NCBI GenBank assembly: GCA_947179155.2
Contig: OX359287.1
Coordinates: 340,001-404,000 of the forward strand
Length of the DNA: 64,000 nt
From: Hedera helix
Lineage: Eukaryota > Streptophyta > Magnoliopsida > Apiales > Araliaceae
Reading direction: 5' to 3'
The stretch's first letter is position 1; every line of letters starts with the position of its first letter. Shown one piece after another: positions 12,901 through 22,939 of this stretch. The notes beneath the pieces were generated by a model. It searched no databases and was not told the DNA's origin. It saw only the letters and a program-made list of their open reading frames with translations. The position numbers and the translations under genes were made by a program.

Positions 12901-15900
12901 CTTTACTTAGACACCATTAGTTCTTTATCAACTAGAAGAATTTTATCTCAAAGAATTACAGATCTAGAAGGTGACAGGAAAAACGATTTTCACCTTAATA
13001 GACTATTTTTTTGTTGTTGTTGTTGATATAAGAACAAAATTTTATTAGAGAAGATAATAGAACTGCAATATAGATGGATGACAATAAGTCCACCCTAAAG
13101 GAAATACAATAGGAAACAAGAAAACCAATGAACTGTCATATAAGGATCATAACTCACTAGTCTAATATAAGTCTAGTGAAGAAGTAGCTCTTCAAGCTCT
13201 TGTAGAAAAAGCCAAGGGATGTATGGAAGAACGCTTTATCCCAAAAGAAGCTAATATTCATAGTCCATAGACCACCCACGAAAAATTCTTGCATTCCTCA
13301 ATTTTCTGCATAATATTTCTTAACAATTGATATGTTATTTATTATGGTGTAATTTCTAAAAGAAAACAATGCCAACTGTCGGAAAAAACTCAATAATTTT
13401 ATTTTCTACGTAATTATGCATTTGAAAGGCGCCAAAGGGATTGGACACCCATATATAGTCGGACACAAAAAAAAAACCGAGAAAACCTACACCACCAAGC
13501 ACAATTACAGTATCAGGTTCCTAGGCTAAACTCCAACAAAGATCAACAAAAGAAATAGTCGATCTCAAACACCTCAATTAGATAAAAGAAAAGAAGGTAT
13601 GAGAGAAAATATTTTATGTGTGCAATAGCACGCTCCTTAGCCATGAAGTATATAGACTTCTTTTCCCCCCAAAACAACCACCATAAACAATGAGTAATCC
13701 TATTACATTTAGCTCTAATCTTCTTCAAAACTAGCGACCATTTCCAAGCACCAAAATGTATGTAGATGAACATAACTCACCCACTTCCTCTCACCCTCGC
13801 TCTAATAGAAAAAACATCTCCCATAGAGATTGACAACCTAGCAATGTTAAAGGAAATTGTTTGCCTCGGTCCCTTTAACAAACATAACATTGGTTGTCCA
13901 AGAACTTACCCCTCCACAAAATCGTTTTGGTCAAAATACCTCCTAAAGCTGCCGTGTAGGAGAACAAAGCGACCCTATTCTTGATCCTACTTGGGACCCT
14001 AATTTCCAAATGGGTCATCCTTGGAAAAAACCTACGTCTCGGCCTCAAAGACTCCTATGCAACAACTTTAACTGTAAATTTTTCACTTTTATGGATACAA
14101 GAAGAAATTTTATAGATAGGAAAGTAGAATAAATTTAGTGGACAAGAAGTCCACTCACACCAAACTCATGAAAAAGATCAAAAAACCAACTAAAAAAGTA
14201 CAACCCTCCAATCTTTAGCCACATAGTTGTTGTTAAGGCTCCCATATCCCCCTTGATATTAATATCAACAAGGCTACACTTTGAAGGATTGACCTTTATA
14301 CCCTAAATTTCACAAAATATTACGTCTACAGATAGGACTAGTATAATGCAAAGTTACCGGATATTCTTATTGACATAGTAAACAACATATTGGTATTTGC
14401 GTAACCAAATATGGTACTCTTACAATACTCAAAATTTAACACATCGAAACATTTTCTTTTTTGTTTACAAATATCAATATTTTAACTTAGTAGTTAATGC
14501 TTGAACATTACATTTGTACTCCCCATTGTTATTTAAGTTGCGAGATGCGCTGAGGCGCAAAGTTCTCCTCGGGGGCTAAGCGTGAGGTAAGGCGTGCGCC
14601 TCATGGAAGTGAAGCGCACGTATTTTTAAAAAATTTAAAATATATGTACACATTTAATCATTTATGTATCAAATTTATCGATCATTAAATAATTTTACAA
14701 ACTTCTAAGCATGTTCAAAAAGTTTCTATAACAAGTTCAAGGACCATACCCATGTAATATAGCTTATGATACACTGATATAATCATATCATAATTACATT
14801 TTGCGTAAGTGTATAGTTAAATACTTACAATCTTATATATATTTAAGTACTAAACACTAAACAAAAATATAAATGCATATTTAAATATTTAAAAAATAAT
14901 TATAAGTTATATACACATTTAATTATTTAATAAGTTAGTAGACACTGGAATAGTAGTGTAGTAATGTACCTAAAATTTCTGAAAAAAATTGAGTAGCATA
15001 ACCCCTTAATATTTTGTATAATAGCCTTTTTTGGGCAAGAGAAGAGAATAAAAAAAAGAAGCGATAAGAAGAGGGAGAGACTTACTTAGAGGAGGGTGCA
15101 ATCGATGGTCTAGATTGCTTAGTTTTTTTTTTTTACAGAACTTCGATGAGGCCCGCGCCTCTAGTGAACCTTATTGAAGGAGCCTCGTCTCAGGCGAGGC
15201 GAGACTCCTAACATGGGTTGGGATGGGCCTCGTGCCTAGGCGCGTCATTAACAACACTTGTACTTCCCCCCTTTGTCCGACTTTACTCATCTTAATTAAC
15301 CTTTTATAGTCAAATTGACAAATTTTAAGATTAATAATTAAACAAAAATATTAGAAATATTGAAATAAAAAAAGTTGACTTTGATAGTGTATTTGATGTA
15401 CTTTCTAATGATTATAATTTTGTGCCTACATATAATAAACTTAAGAATAAATTTTGATTCTAAATATGGTCAATTCGACCATAAAAAATCAATTAGGACA
15501 AATAAAGCTTGATGGAGGGAGTACTAAATTATTCATAGAACAATCTATTTGATGATTCAACTAAATTTTTTCTATAAAACTTAGTATTATTGCATATAGA
15601 TTACTCCAAGACAATTCCTAATTATAAGTGCTCATATAAAGCTACACACACAATGATATATATATACCGTGTGTGTATGTTTTCCTTCTCATGCATGCAA
15701 TAGCATGGATTGTGGGAGAACAAGTCAACAAATACTACATAGAGAATAAAAAATCAATCAGTTCAACACCTATCACACTTTATAAGTTTAATAAGTAATA
15801 AAATTACAACACATAGCAAGGCCATGGGTTATGATGATGAGCCATGGGTAAAAAATGACTTAGTCACTTAACTTGGACTAGCTACTAAGGCGTGAGCCTT

Positions 15901-17186
15901 GACAGTTGCGTCCAAGGATGCACCTTGTCTTTATCTAGTGTCAGGATGCCTAGGCGATGCCATGAAAACTATGTATTTGAAATAGTTTTGAATGATGCAT
16001 AAATATGTTTGTGTGAAAATATATAATGTTCGACTTTTTTATAATTTTATTTTAATTGATGCATGAGTTTGGCTGAATAGATCAGCATTTAATGTTTTCC
16101 AACTTTTGTCAAAGAATGGTGATCCCCAAAATCTTACAGCATTTTTCTCTTCCATTTTGTCATTATTTCTTTATGTTATTTTATAGTTAGCTGTATAGTT
16201 GCTTTTATCTTAAGTTGTCTAAGAACAATCTATCTATCTATTTGTATTAGAGGATATATCATCTACTGTGTTGCTCTAGATTAGTGCAAAACAATGTAGT
16301 TTAAATTATTGAGTGGCGCCTTTGTAAATATGTTGACATTCAACAAATCAAAAATCAAATATGCCATTTACTAATATAAACTACGATGGTTTGCAAATGT
16401 GCCATTCATTAATTTAAACTATCTGAGAACTTATCTAGAGTGACACTAGATGTTATATCCCTGTTGTATTATTGAAAGTACGACGGGCCTTTTTGGCTAG
16501 CAGGAAGATTCCTATAATTGTCATTAATGTTGACTATGCAATGGTTTTTGATATTTATTGTTCTGACACAGGTCTTCACTGATATATACAAAATGCACCA
16601 GCAATTCTTGTCTGTCAGCAATGTCAAGATCATTCTTGATAATTTTTTATCTATTGCATCTCATGCGCACCAATTGAACTCTGAAACAATCCTACAGCTG
16701 AAGCTGCAGACCGCATGCTCTATCCTAGAAATCTCAGATCCGCCCATAGTTCACTTTGAGAATGAGTGTTACCAGAATTATCTCACCTTCTTACATGATT
16801 TACTCCTGAATAATCCATATGTATCCAAAGAGATGGACATTGAACAACTATTGGTTTCTGTATGTGAACAAGTTCTACAGATATACCTCAACTGTGCCAG
16901 TTCAGAATCTGTAATGGACAAACCAGTTAAAAAGCCTGTGATCATTCACTGGATCCTCCCACTCGGTTCGGCAAGAAAAGAAGAGTTGGCTGCTAGAACT
17001 TCTTTACTTGTGTCAGCATTGCACATTTTGAATGGTATGGAGTGCAATTCATTTAGAAGGTATGTTTCACAAATATTTCCATTGTTGGTGGATCTCGTAA
17101 GGAGCGAGCACAGCTCTGGAGAAGTTCAGCGTGTTCTAAGCAATATTTTCCAGTCATGTATAGGCCCAATAATAATGAAATTATGA
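273..17186 (+). CDS. BIG1: BIG1/BIG4-type ARF-GEF (Sec7 guanine-nucleotide exchange factor), 11 exons
   Basis: Large ARF exchange factor of the BIG subfamily. In plants these proteins act at the trans-Golgi/early endosome, loading ARF GTPases with GTP for late secretion and vacuolar traffic. Eleven exons (273-1366, 2128-2445, 2686-3019, 3234-3656, 4196-4485, 6084-6357, 7713-8212, 8596-8917, 11042-11402, 11934-12619, 16572-17186) join without a frame break into 5,217 nt, about 1,738 residues, close to the roughly 1,700 usual for the family. Visible regions: N-terminal DCB (LGPSLDKIIKN), HUS box NYDCD at residues 458-462, Sec7 from about residue 583 with RLPGEAQKID (catalytic Glu 672) and NTDAHN, then HDS repeats. 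The opening block fits the BIG1/BIG4 branch rather than BIG2, BIG3 or BIG5; which of the two is not certain. Splice sites were assigned by eye from protein continuity and consensus. No premature stop was seen, so the gene looks functional. Confidence 0.95.
2128..2445 (+). CDS. BIG1: BIG1-like exon 2 (HUS region)
   Basis: Acceptor TTTTCACAG before 2128; donor AAAG|GTATTG. Encodes the homology-upstream-of-Sec7 region, including LRVLENVLQPSFLQK and the HUS box NYDCD. Confidence 0.92.
2686..3019 (+). CDS. BIG1: BIG1-like exon 3 (HUS to Sec7 linker)
   Basis: Acceptor ATTTGCAG; donor CTTCAG|GTTTAG. Encodes VNGLLKTALGPPPGS and MGTWMDQQL, then the charged linker leading into Sec7. Confidence 0.92.
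3234..3656 (+). CDS. BIG1: BIG1-like exon 4 (Sec7 catalytic core)
   Basis: Encodes residues 583-723: KGISLFNRKPSKGIEFL, the glutamic-finger loop RLPGEAQKID and motif 2 NTDAHN. Both edges fall between codons. Donor GATAAG|GTGAGT. Confidence 0.95.
4196..4485 (+). CDS. BIG1: BIG1-like exon 5 (end of Sec7, start of HDS)
   Basis: Begins MTKADFIRNNRGIDDG, the end of the Sec7 domain. The acceptor (GATATGAAG) is weak in pyrimidines, but protein continuity requires it. Donor TCTGA|GTAAGC. Confidence 0.9.
5405..5880. mobile_element. hAT-type MITE in BIG1 intron 5
   Basis: A 476-bp non-autonomous element. Left end TAGGGGTATTCA and right end TGAACACCCCTA are terminal inverted repeats (TIRs) with one mismatch. 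The perfect 8-bp TSD GTGGTAAC lies at 5397-5404 and 5881-5888. The inside is rich in GGTTTGGTTT-like words on both strands. Size, TIR and 8-bp TSD fit hAT; no transposase is encoded. Confidence 0.88.
6084..6357 (+). CDS. BIG1: BIG1-like exon 6 (HDS1)
   Basis: Acceptor GTTGCAG; donor GTCAAG|GTAATT. Encodes RFMVEVCWGPMLAAFSVTLD and MGMQTQRDAFVTT, typical of HDS1 in this family. Confidence 0.93.
6405..6983. mobile_element. hAT-type non-autonomous element in BIG1 intron 6
   Basis: A 579-bp element with ends CAGTGTTATAAAATCGCC and AAGCGCTTTTAGAACATTG, which are imperfect inverted repeats. The perfect 8-bp TSD CAATTATT is at 6397-6404 and 6984-6991. Subterminal CCTAGG-rich words are shared with the element at 17,600. 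It contains a (CA)14 microsatellite. No transposase. Confidence 0.88.
6881..6908. repeat. (CA)14 microsatellite
   Basis: Pure CA dinucleotide run of 28 bp inside the intron 6 hAT element. It explains the spurious threonine/histidine-rich reading frame here. Confidence 0.95.
7713..8212 (+). CDS. BIG1: BIG1-like exon 7 (HDS1-HDS2)
   Basis: Acceptor CTTGGCAG; donor GTTGC|GTAAGA. Encodes AIISIAIEDGNYLQEAWEHI and SMSELQSPTDPRVFSLTK. Confidence 0.93.
8596..8917 (+). CDS. BIG1: BIG1-like exon 8 (HDS2)
   Basis: Acceptor TTTTGCAG; donor TTCATG|GTAAGT. Encodes HYNMNRIRLVWSRIW and the block MDSLRQLAMKFLEREELANY. Confidence 0.94.
9725..9944 (+). mobile_element. 5'-truncated LINE 3' end in BIG1 intron 8
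   Basis: A 220-bp insert ending in an A-rich tail (TATCAAAAAAATAAAATAAA), flanked by the perfect 15-bp TSD ATTTACCTAGTAATG at 9710-9724 and 9945-9959. A 3' A-tail, 5' truncation and long TSD are the marks of target-primed LINE insertion. The sequence resembles the 3' tail of plant L1-type LINEs. Same orientation as the gene. Confidence 0.87.
9985..10790 (-). pseudogene. LINE (L1-type) reverse transcriptase fragment, intron 8
   Basis: Reading the - strand from about 10,780 downward gives a broken non-LTR reverse transcriptase: KLDIEKMYEHVKWEF, then GSPDGYLTF..GLKQGDSLS, then a degraded catalytic region, then LCFETRCRGLK and a VLGASTGS block matching the usual YLGLPLGS. Frameshifts and stops are frequent and the catalytic DD block is not intact. 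Antisense to the BIG1-like gene; no TSD found. Confidence 0.75.
11042..11402 (+). CDS. BIG1: BIG1-like exon 9 (HDS3)
   Basis: Acceptor CTCTGCAG; donor CTTACAG|GTAAAC. Encodes AAADERKNIVLLAFETMEKI and the block TFTDCVRCLITFTN. A 2.1-kb intron holding LINE pieces separates it from exon 8. Confidence 0.94.
11934..12619 (+). CDS. BIG1: BIG1-like exon 10 (HDS3-HDS4)
   Basis: Acceptor TATTTCAG; donor TTACAG|GTTCTT. Encodes LSRLTSDPRSTIRKSALEVL and a serine/acidic-rich variable loop. Confidence 0.93.
13010..14330 (-). pseudogene. LINE C-terminal (zf-RVT) fragment, intron 10
   Basis: A poly-T run at about 13,005-13,025 marks the antisense A-tail of a LINE. Broken frames upstream of it on the - strand match the zf-RVT region of plant LINEs: RVALFSYTAALGGILTK, then FLDNQCYVC, and near the end LRNARIFRG. 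Several stops. The left edge is clear from the T-run; the right edge is approximate and no TSD was found. Confidence 0.65.
14524..15259. mobile_element. Degraded hAT-like element in BIG1 intron 10
   Basis: About 736 bp between CATTGTTATTTAAG and CATTAACAACACTT, imperfect inverted ends. GC-rich subterminal words such as GAGGCG and GCCTAGGCGCG recall the other CCTAGG-type hAT elements here. The likely 8-bp TSD is GTACTCCC (14,516-14,523) against GTACTTCC (15,260-15,267), seven of eight matching. Confidence 0.62.
15263..15521. mobile_element. Stowaway-like MITE in BIG1 intron 10
   Basis: About 259 bp with ends CTTCCCCCCTTTGTCC and TTGATGGAGGGAG. These inverted repeats resemble the CTCCCTCCGT ends of Stowaway (Tc1/mariner) MITEs and are flanked by TA at 15,261-15,262 and 15,522-15,523. 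AT-rich interior, no ORF. Confidence 0.7.
16572..17186 (+). CDS. BIG1: BIG1-like exon 11 (C-terminal HDS4, stop)
   Basis: Acceptor CTGACACAG. Encodes VFTDIYKMHQQFL and LVRSEHSSGEVQRVLSNIF, ending with TGA at 17,184-17,186. It follows a 3.95-kb intron loaded with transposon remnants. Confidence 0.93.
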   Translation, partial: VFTDIYKMHQQFLSVSNVKIILDNFLSIASHAHQLNSETILQLKLQTACSILEISDPPIVHFENECYQNYLTFLHDLLLNNPYVSKEMDIEQLLVSVCEQVLQIYLNCASSESVMDKPVKKPVIIHWILPLGSARKEELAARTSLLVSALHILNGMECNSFRRYVSQIFPLLVDLVRSEHSSGEVQRVLSNIFQSCIGPIIMKL

Positions 17187-17591
17187 TACAAGTAATTTGG
17201 TAATGGTTCACACATGTATGCCTTCAGTATATCTAGTTTGATTTCTTTTTAGCTGTGAAGAGCATTGACCAGGATGTATAATCATCCATGACCTTTTTAG
17301 TAATATGCACAAGTTATATAACATATGTACAAATATGCTGATAATTATACAGAAATTTACCATCTACTGATGCCACTTTTTCTTTTGTCGGGATGATTCT
17401 ACATATTCCTTCGGTCATCCCTCTTATGAGAAGCCACTTTTCCTCTTGGCTATGTAATATGTCTCCCAAAGTTTTTCTTATGAAATACGATGGCATGAAT
17501 GTAGTTTGCAATGCAATTTGACAAAAAACTATATTCAGGACCTTGAACTTTGACAGCAATGACAGTTGATTGTTTGTGTATTGCCAGTATA
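17187..17591 (+). other. 3' flank / probable 3' UTR of the BIG1-like gene
   Basis: AT-rich sequence directly after the stop codon, with no convincing reading frame. No single polyadenylation signal stands out. Confidence 0.4.
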
Positions 17592-18440
17592 GTGGTTTCC
17601 AGTGTTCTAAAAATCCCCGCCTAGGTCCGATTAATCCCCGCCTAGGCGCTAGGCCCCCCCCTGGCGCCACGCCTAGGCCGCCTAGCGCCTAGCCTATGCC
17701 TAAGGAGAAAAAAGAATTCATTCAGGGAATTATACGGGACTGAGTGGGCAAGACGGAGAAATTAGGCGAGACCAAAGCGGAAAATTTAGGGCTGTAATTT
17801 TTTTTAATTTTTTTTTAATAACTAAGCTACAAAACGACGTCGTAGGAATAAATGAATAAGTTGAGGGTTGTTCGGGCCTTACTTGAGAAGCGGTTGGTGA
17901 AGCATCCGAAGCGAATAGCGTGCTATAGTATAAGAGAAATAATAAAAATGTTAGAGTAAGAACTCCATGAATTTTTTTTTTCTCTGATAATAACACGGAA
18001 GAAGAGGGAGATGAGGAGTATGAATGTGAGCTTGATGAAGATATTATCTTGGAGGGATACAGAGAAGAAGAGTGAGAGAGAGATATATAAAGGGATATGG
18101 AGATAAGGACTATTAATTTGTATTTTTTATTATTTGTTTTTGTTTAAACTTTAAACAATTGCATGTTTCTGTTTGAACTTTAAGCAAATGCCTTTATTAT
18201 CTTTATTATAGATTGTTTTCTTTTATATTATTGTTTTGTTTGGATAAATGTAAGATAAAATATTAAAATTGGCTTAAAATAAAAAATCCCGCCTAGGCCC
18301 CGCCCAGGCCCCGACTAGGCCCCCTAGGCGCTAGGCCCCTCCCGGCCGCCCGCCTCCCGCCTAGCGCCTTTTAGAACCTTGGTGGTTTCTCTACCAGGGC
18401 GGCTTTGATTGTTTGTGTATTGCCAGTATATTGGTTTCTC
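17566..18440. repeat. Short tandem duplication split by a hAT insertion
   Basis: The words GATTGTTTGTGTATTGCCAG and TGGTTTCTCT..AGGGCGGCTTT occur twice in tandem (about 48-bp units). The first unit is interrupted by the hAT element at 17,600 with its TSD; the second (from about 18,405) is whole. Confidence 0.75.
17600..18381. mobile_element. hAT-type non-autonomous element downstream of BIG1
   Basis: A 782-bp element with ends CAGTGTTCTAAAA and TTTTAGAACCTTG (11 of 13 matching as inverted repeats) and the perfect 8-bp TSD GTGGTTTC at 17,592-17,599 and 18,382-18,389. Both subterminal regions are packed with CGCCTAGG/CCTAGGCG words. No transposase frame. Its ends and CCTAGG words link it to the intron 6 element. 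Confidence 0.9.
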
Positions 18441-19559
18441 TTCAAGGGCGGCTTTGGTATGTGGTTCCTCTTCCTGAGCCTTTTACAATTTCGACAGTTA
18501 TGACCGACTTTTTGTAAAGGAAAAATGCTCTAGTTCCCCTCTGACTCTTTTTAGGCATGTTAACTTTTTAAGGTTGGTTTGTAAAAATAACTGACGTGAG
18601 GAGTATACTCCTTCAGTTCAAAATATAAGATTATAATTTACTTATTAAAGTCAAATTAAGATATTTTAAATTTAAAATTAGTATAGATTTATTTATTTTT
18701 AATCACTATTTTTAACGTTCGAATTTGTCTACATGTTCAACCATTAGCTTGGACGTGAACTTGGATAGAAAAAATCACCGAAAAATACTTGATGACTTGC
18801 GTAGTTGGGAGATACTTCTAATGTAAGAGTAAGAATATATTTTAAGATGGGTTAACAAATGATGCGAGAAGTATTTAGTACGGTATAATATGTTGTTTGT
18901 ATCTCTATTATTAACTTTTATTTATGGTTTAGTCACATCAGCTTAATAGGCTTTACAATTCCTAAAGAGAATTGTATAGTGAGACCCTATTGAAAAAGGT
19001 AAGTACCATATAAGAGTTAATGTTGGATATGATAATTGCACGGTACCTTAGTTGACAAGGCTGTAATCTAAGTTTATTGGACTTGGGAGTTTATTAAAGG
19101 AACAACCCATTTAAGTGTGGACTGATAGGTGTTCATTGAACCAATTATGGGCTCATACGAAGTGAATTTTATACACCTATTTAAATAATGATAGATAAGG
19201 CGTAATTGGTATTTAAATTAGAGGAGAGAGAGAGAGAGAACGGTCTATGCCTCCCACACACGTGAGAATACAAAAAGGTTTCAACGGCTTAGTGGGAGGA
19301 TCCCAGGGCCATGCGCTCGTGCGTATCAGGGTTCGTGCTCCATTATTTCCCTAGTCTTTGGATTATGAATAATCAAGTTGGCAATTTCAAGTATAAATAA
19401 AGAAAAAATAGAAATTATTCCACTTTTTCGGCAATCAAGATATTAAAGTGCTTAGAGAGAGAATCAAGCCCTAAATTGAGCTAAGGAGTTTCATTGTCTT
19501 CCAATTTTCGTCATGTTCCTAGTCAGACATTCCTTCTTCAATTTCTCCTTTTATTATCT
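18390..19559. other. Stretch with no recognised gene
   Basis: AT-rich, with many stops in all frames. It holds a (GA)n tract near 19,223-19,241. By position it should include the 3' LTR of the decayed Tat element in region 2, but the opposite LTR is not present in the window for comparison, so I cannot place LTR edges. Confidence 0.4.
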
Positions 19560-21039
19560 GCAAATGGCTAGTTCTTCTTAAAATGTTAGCCTATCTTCAT
19601 CCTCCTGTGCTGGAGATGGAGTTATAGTGATAGTGGAGGGAATCTCAGAGGGGCAAACCTACAAACTCCCTGTCATCAAACGTGTAACGGCCCGAGATCT
19701 CACCTTCCTTAATTAAGTCCAATTATATCTGGATTACATAGTGATTTACTTAAAACCTTATTAACCGGGATCTCGTGCGTTAAACTTTAACCTTTGACCT
19801 TTAACATCGTTCTGTTGACCATAAATGCGGTCCATTTTTATTTTTTTTTTAATCTTGAAACTTATTTAACTTACATTCCTTATCTGTCTCAGGATCGCAA
19901 CGTTCACTTTACCTTTCATTAAACTTAGGTCAAACAGTTAAAAATTTTGACCGAGTCCATTTCAATTCATAATCAAGTATATTATGATTTACATAACTTG
20001 TAATAAAAATTTCGCCATGATCTGTCTATACATGGCCCGTTTGCATATACCTGTCGTGCACCTACTACTATTCATATATATCTGTATACATTCAACAATA
20101 TCATGCATATCCCGATTCATACATCTATACCATACATGCGAGTTTCATTATATCCATACTCGACTTACATCATTATTACAATCATCTTGCCTCAATTCAT
20201 AACTTAACCAACTAGTACATAACTTGCTCATAAATAACTTTATATTCATCTACTTTACATAAATATTACATGGGTACATATAACCAATTTCCTTTATGCT
20301 TGTCCACCTATTCACATTCTTTACCTTTAGCATCACCGGAACCTCCGGCCTTCTTGTGCTTTACCTGAAAAGTTAGTATATAGCAAGAATGAGCACATAG
20401 GCTCAGCAAGTAATTCAGTTAACACCTTTCATGCTCACAATTTATATATGCTTCATGCTTCCTTTATCTCAACGTACTATGCTTAGTGTCACGTAACTCA
20501 TTTAGCACTTAACCACATAATTGCACGTAAGACACATTCAATTCTTATGCTATCATGTAGCTCACATAGAATATCTAATACACTTAAGTCTGAAAAACTT
20601 GCCTGGAATGCATTTATTAACTTAACCTGTACCATCTCGCTTAGCCTTGTCAATCATTTCTTGCCTCGGGTTGCTAGTCCGAACCTTATCTGTCAATTCA
20701 TAACTTATACATCAATATTGGATCATAAAACTTAACAATCTTAGTCAAACTTAACTTATAATTACACAACTCATCGTCTCTAATCATTTCACATTTGATG
20801 TATTATACCTTACATAGGTTTATAATACACCATAACTTGCTTCCGACCTTTTTCACAACCTTAAACATATTTTGGCTTAGCTTTAGGCATGTTATATTAT
20901 GTTATTCATTATCTCATTATACCTTAACACCCTTTACATGGTCCATTTATATCAATCTAGGGTTTACATAACTTATCTCTATCATTTAGTATCAAAACAT
21001 TTTATTTCGGGTCAAAAATATCATTTTTTTGAAATCTGG

Positions 21040-21165
21040 CAACCGCGGCCCCAGCCGGATTTTGGCCTAAGAAACCACGGCCCCGACCGTGACCTCTCAG
21101 CCAGACTTGGCCCCAGCCGTGGTTTTGCCTACAAAACCATGGCCCCGGCCGTGGTCCTCTTTTCT
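21040..21165. repeat. GC-rich repeats inside solo LTR A
   Basis: About four variants of a CGGCCCCAGCCG/TGGCCCCGGCCGTGG word, spaced roughly 30-40 bp, forming a GC-rich island in an AT-rich LTR. Confidence 0.75.
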
Positions 21166-21593
21166 GCCAAAAATTGAAAATTTGATTTTTGCACTACCTT
21201 TGTCGATTTTTAATTCCTTCATCTTAATTCCAATTGAGCTGAAATTTGGACCACATCAAGAACTTACTACCTAGTATTTTAAAAAAATACTAATTGCCTC
21301 ATTTGGTTTCTTAAAATCATAGATACAATTGCCCCTAGGAGGCCTGTTCATAACATTTCCAGACTTAGAAAATTTTTAAACTTTGAAATCCAACTTTGTG
21401 ATTTTTGGCCATAAGCTTTAAAACTTCATTCCAACACTTGACATAGTTCACATAACTTATATATGACATGTGTAAGACCCCGAATTTTATGAAATACAAA
21501 ATTTAATTTTTCTTCATATATATTTTTTTTGAAACAGTAAGTGGTTAAATTAACAAAATTGAAAGTTAAGGATGTTATGTGCAAATTTTATTT

Positions 21594-21646
21594 TGTCGGA
21601 CAATATTCGCTTTGTCGGGGAATATTCGTTTGGTCGGGGAATATTC
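21594..21646 (+). promoter_or_regulatory. GAATATTC repeats in the 5' LTR (heat-shock-element-like)
   Basis: Three units of TTTGTCGGGGAATATTCG-like sequence. Two contain perfect GAATATTC (21,620-21,627 and 21,639-21,646), matching the two-module nGAAnnTTCn core bound by heat-shock factors; the first is imperfect. The same words are in the 3' LTR at 28,816 and 28,835. Function is not shown. Confidence 0.4.
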
Positions 21647-21867
21647 GTGCCGTACGACGGCGCCGAAATAATAAATTATTGGTGGACCCCACAACGGAAT
21701 ATTTGTCGGATATAGAAAACGACAGAAGTAACCTTTTTAAATAAAAATAGTCAACGGAACTGTTAAAATACCGGTGATAAAAGAATAGTAGCATACGGTA
21801 GTTTATGGTATTTTCTGTAGCACACGGTACTCTACAGTAACACACGGTATTGCATAGTGTCTCATAT

Positions 21868-22145
21868 TATTGGTCTGATAATTGACACCGTAACTGTTAC
21901 GCATCATTTCATCGATAATTGTCACTGCATAATATTTTATATTATCAATTCAATAATTGTTGTTACACAGTATTTTGCATTATTGATTTAATAATTGTCA
22001 TTACACTGTATTTTATATCATTGAGTCAATAATTGTTGTTACACTGTTTTTAAAATTATTGAACCTAATAATTGTCACAGTAACATATGCACAGTAATTC
22101 ACACTATTGAATCAATAATTGTCATTACACAGTAACGTATGCTTT
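21868..22145 (+). repeat. Imperfect ~45-bp tandem repeats in the 5' LTR
   Basis: About six variants of AATAATTGTCATTACACAGT followed by an AT-rich spacer. The same array is in the 3' LTR, 7,196 bp downstream. Confidence 0.75.
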
Positions 22146-22258
22146 ATTTTACATTATTGTTATCTCTATTATGATGTTATTTAAACAGTTGTATTTCATT
22201 AATTTATTGACTTGATATCTAAGAGCTAACTATACTGTATTTATAACAATTAGTCATA

Positions 22259-22530
22259 ATAATTGAATTGATAAAGTTATTTGTTTATAATATAAAGTTA
22301 GGTGATTATTAGGTGATATGAAATGAATGGTGTAGATTAAAGTGTGAATTATTGTTGAATAATTGAATTGATTTGTTTATAATATAAAGTTAGGTGATTA
22401 TTAGGTAATATGAAATGAATGGTGTAGATTAAAGTGTGAATTATTGTTGAATAATTAAATTGATTTGTTTATAATATAAAGTTAGGTGATTATTAGGTGA
22501 TATGAAATGAATGGTGTAGATTAAAGATAA
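22259..22530 (+). repeat. Three ~90-bp tandem repeats in the 5' LTR
   Basis: Three near-identical units containing AAGTTAGGTGATTATTAGGT and AATGAATGGTGTAGATTAAA, just upstream of the TATA-like box, the place for promoter repeats. Copied at about 29,455-29,726 in the 3' LTR. Confidence 0.85.
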
Positions 22531-22614
22531 TATAATATTTGAAATGGATGGTGTAGATTAAAAGGTGATCTTTAAATGAATGGTTTAGATTAAATGAATG
22601 ATAATATTTTTGGC

Positions 22615-22622
22615 TATAAATA
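22615..22622 (+). promoter_or_regulatory. TATA-like box of the 5' LTR
   Basis: TATAAATA in GGCTATAAATAGAAGCC, downstream of the 90-bp repeats. It is the best candidate for the LTR promoter and would give a U3 of about 1.15 kb. The copy in the 3' LTR is at 29,811. Confidence 0.6.
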
Positions 22623-22939
22623 GAAGCCTTAACTTAAGGATTTTTCATAAACTTCCTTACTTGTTCTTTCTTTCTCTCTCTAAATACTTCTTGTGAAAGT
22701 TCTCTCTAAGTGTGCTTAAGTCATCTTGAGTATTTGTGAAGATCTATAAGTATACGTGTACTGTTCAAGTTAATCAACCTCATTTAAATCAATATCCAGT
22801 CACGTGTTGAGGTAAGGGATACCATCTTTTTCATCTTCCATTATTCAAACATACTATGGTAAGGGATTATCATTATTTGATTCTCGATAATAATATTGTT
22901 TCTTCCTTACTCATAAGACGTGCCTTTTATTTCCATGTA

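Noticed and set aside
15855..15965. GC-rich AAGGCGTGAGCCTTG..GCCTAGGCGATGCC patch as another hAT element
   Set aside because: Only one end-like patch; no matching inverted repeat or TSD found.
18600..18680. AGTATACTCCTTCAGTTC sequence as a second Stowaway MITE
   Set aside because: A single end resembling a TIR; no opposite end found.
21541..21744. 67-codon frame repeated at 28,737-28,940 as a conserved small gene
   Set aside because: The duplication is the LTR itself; no sign of protein-level conservation.
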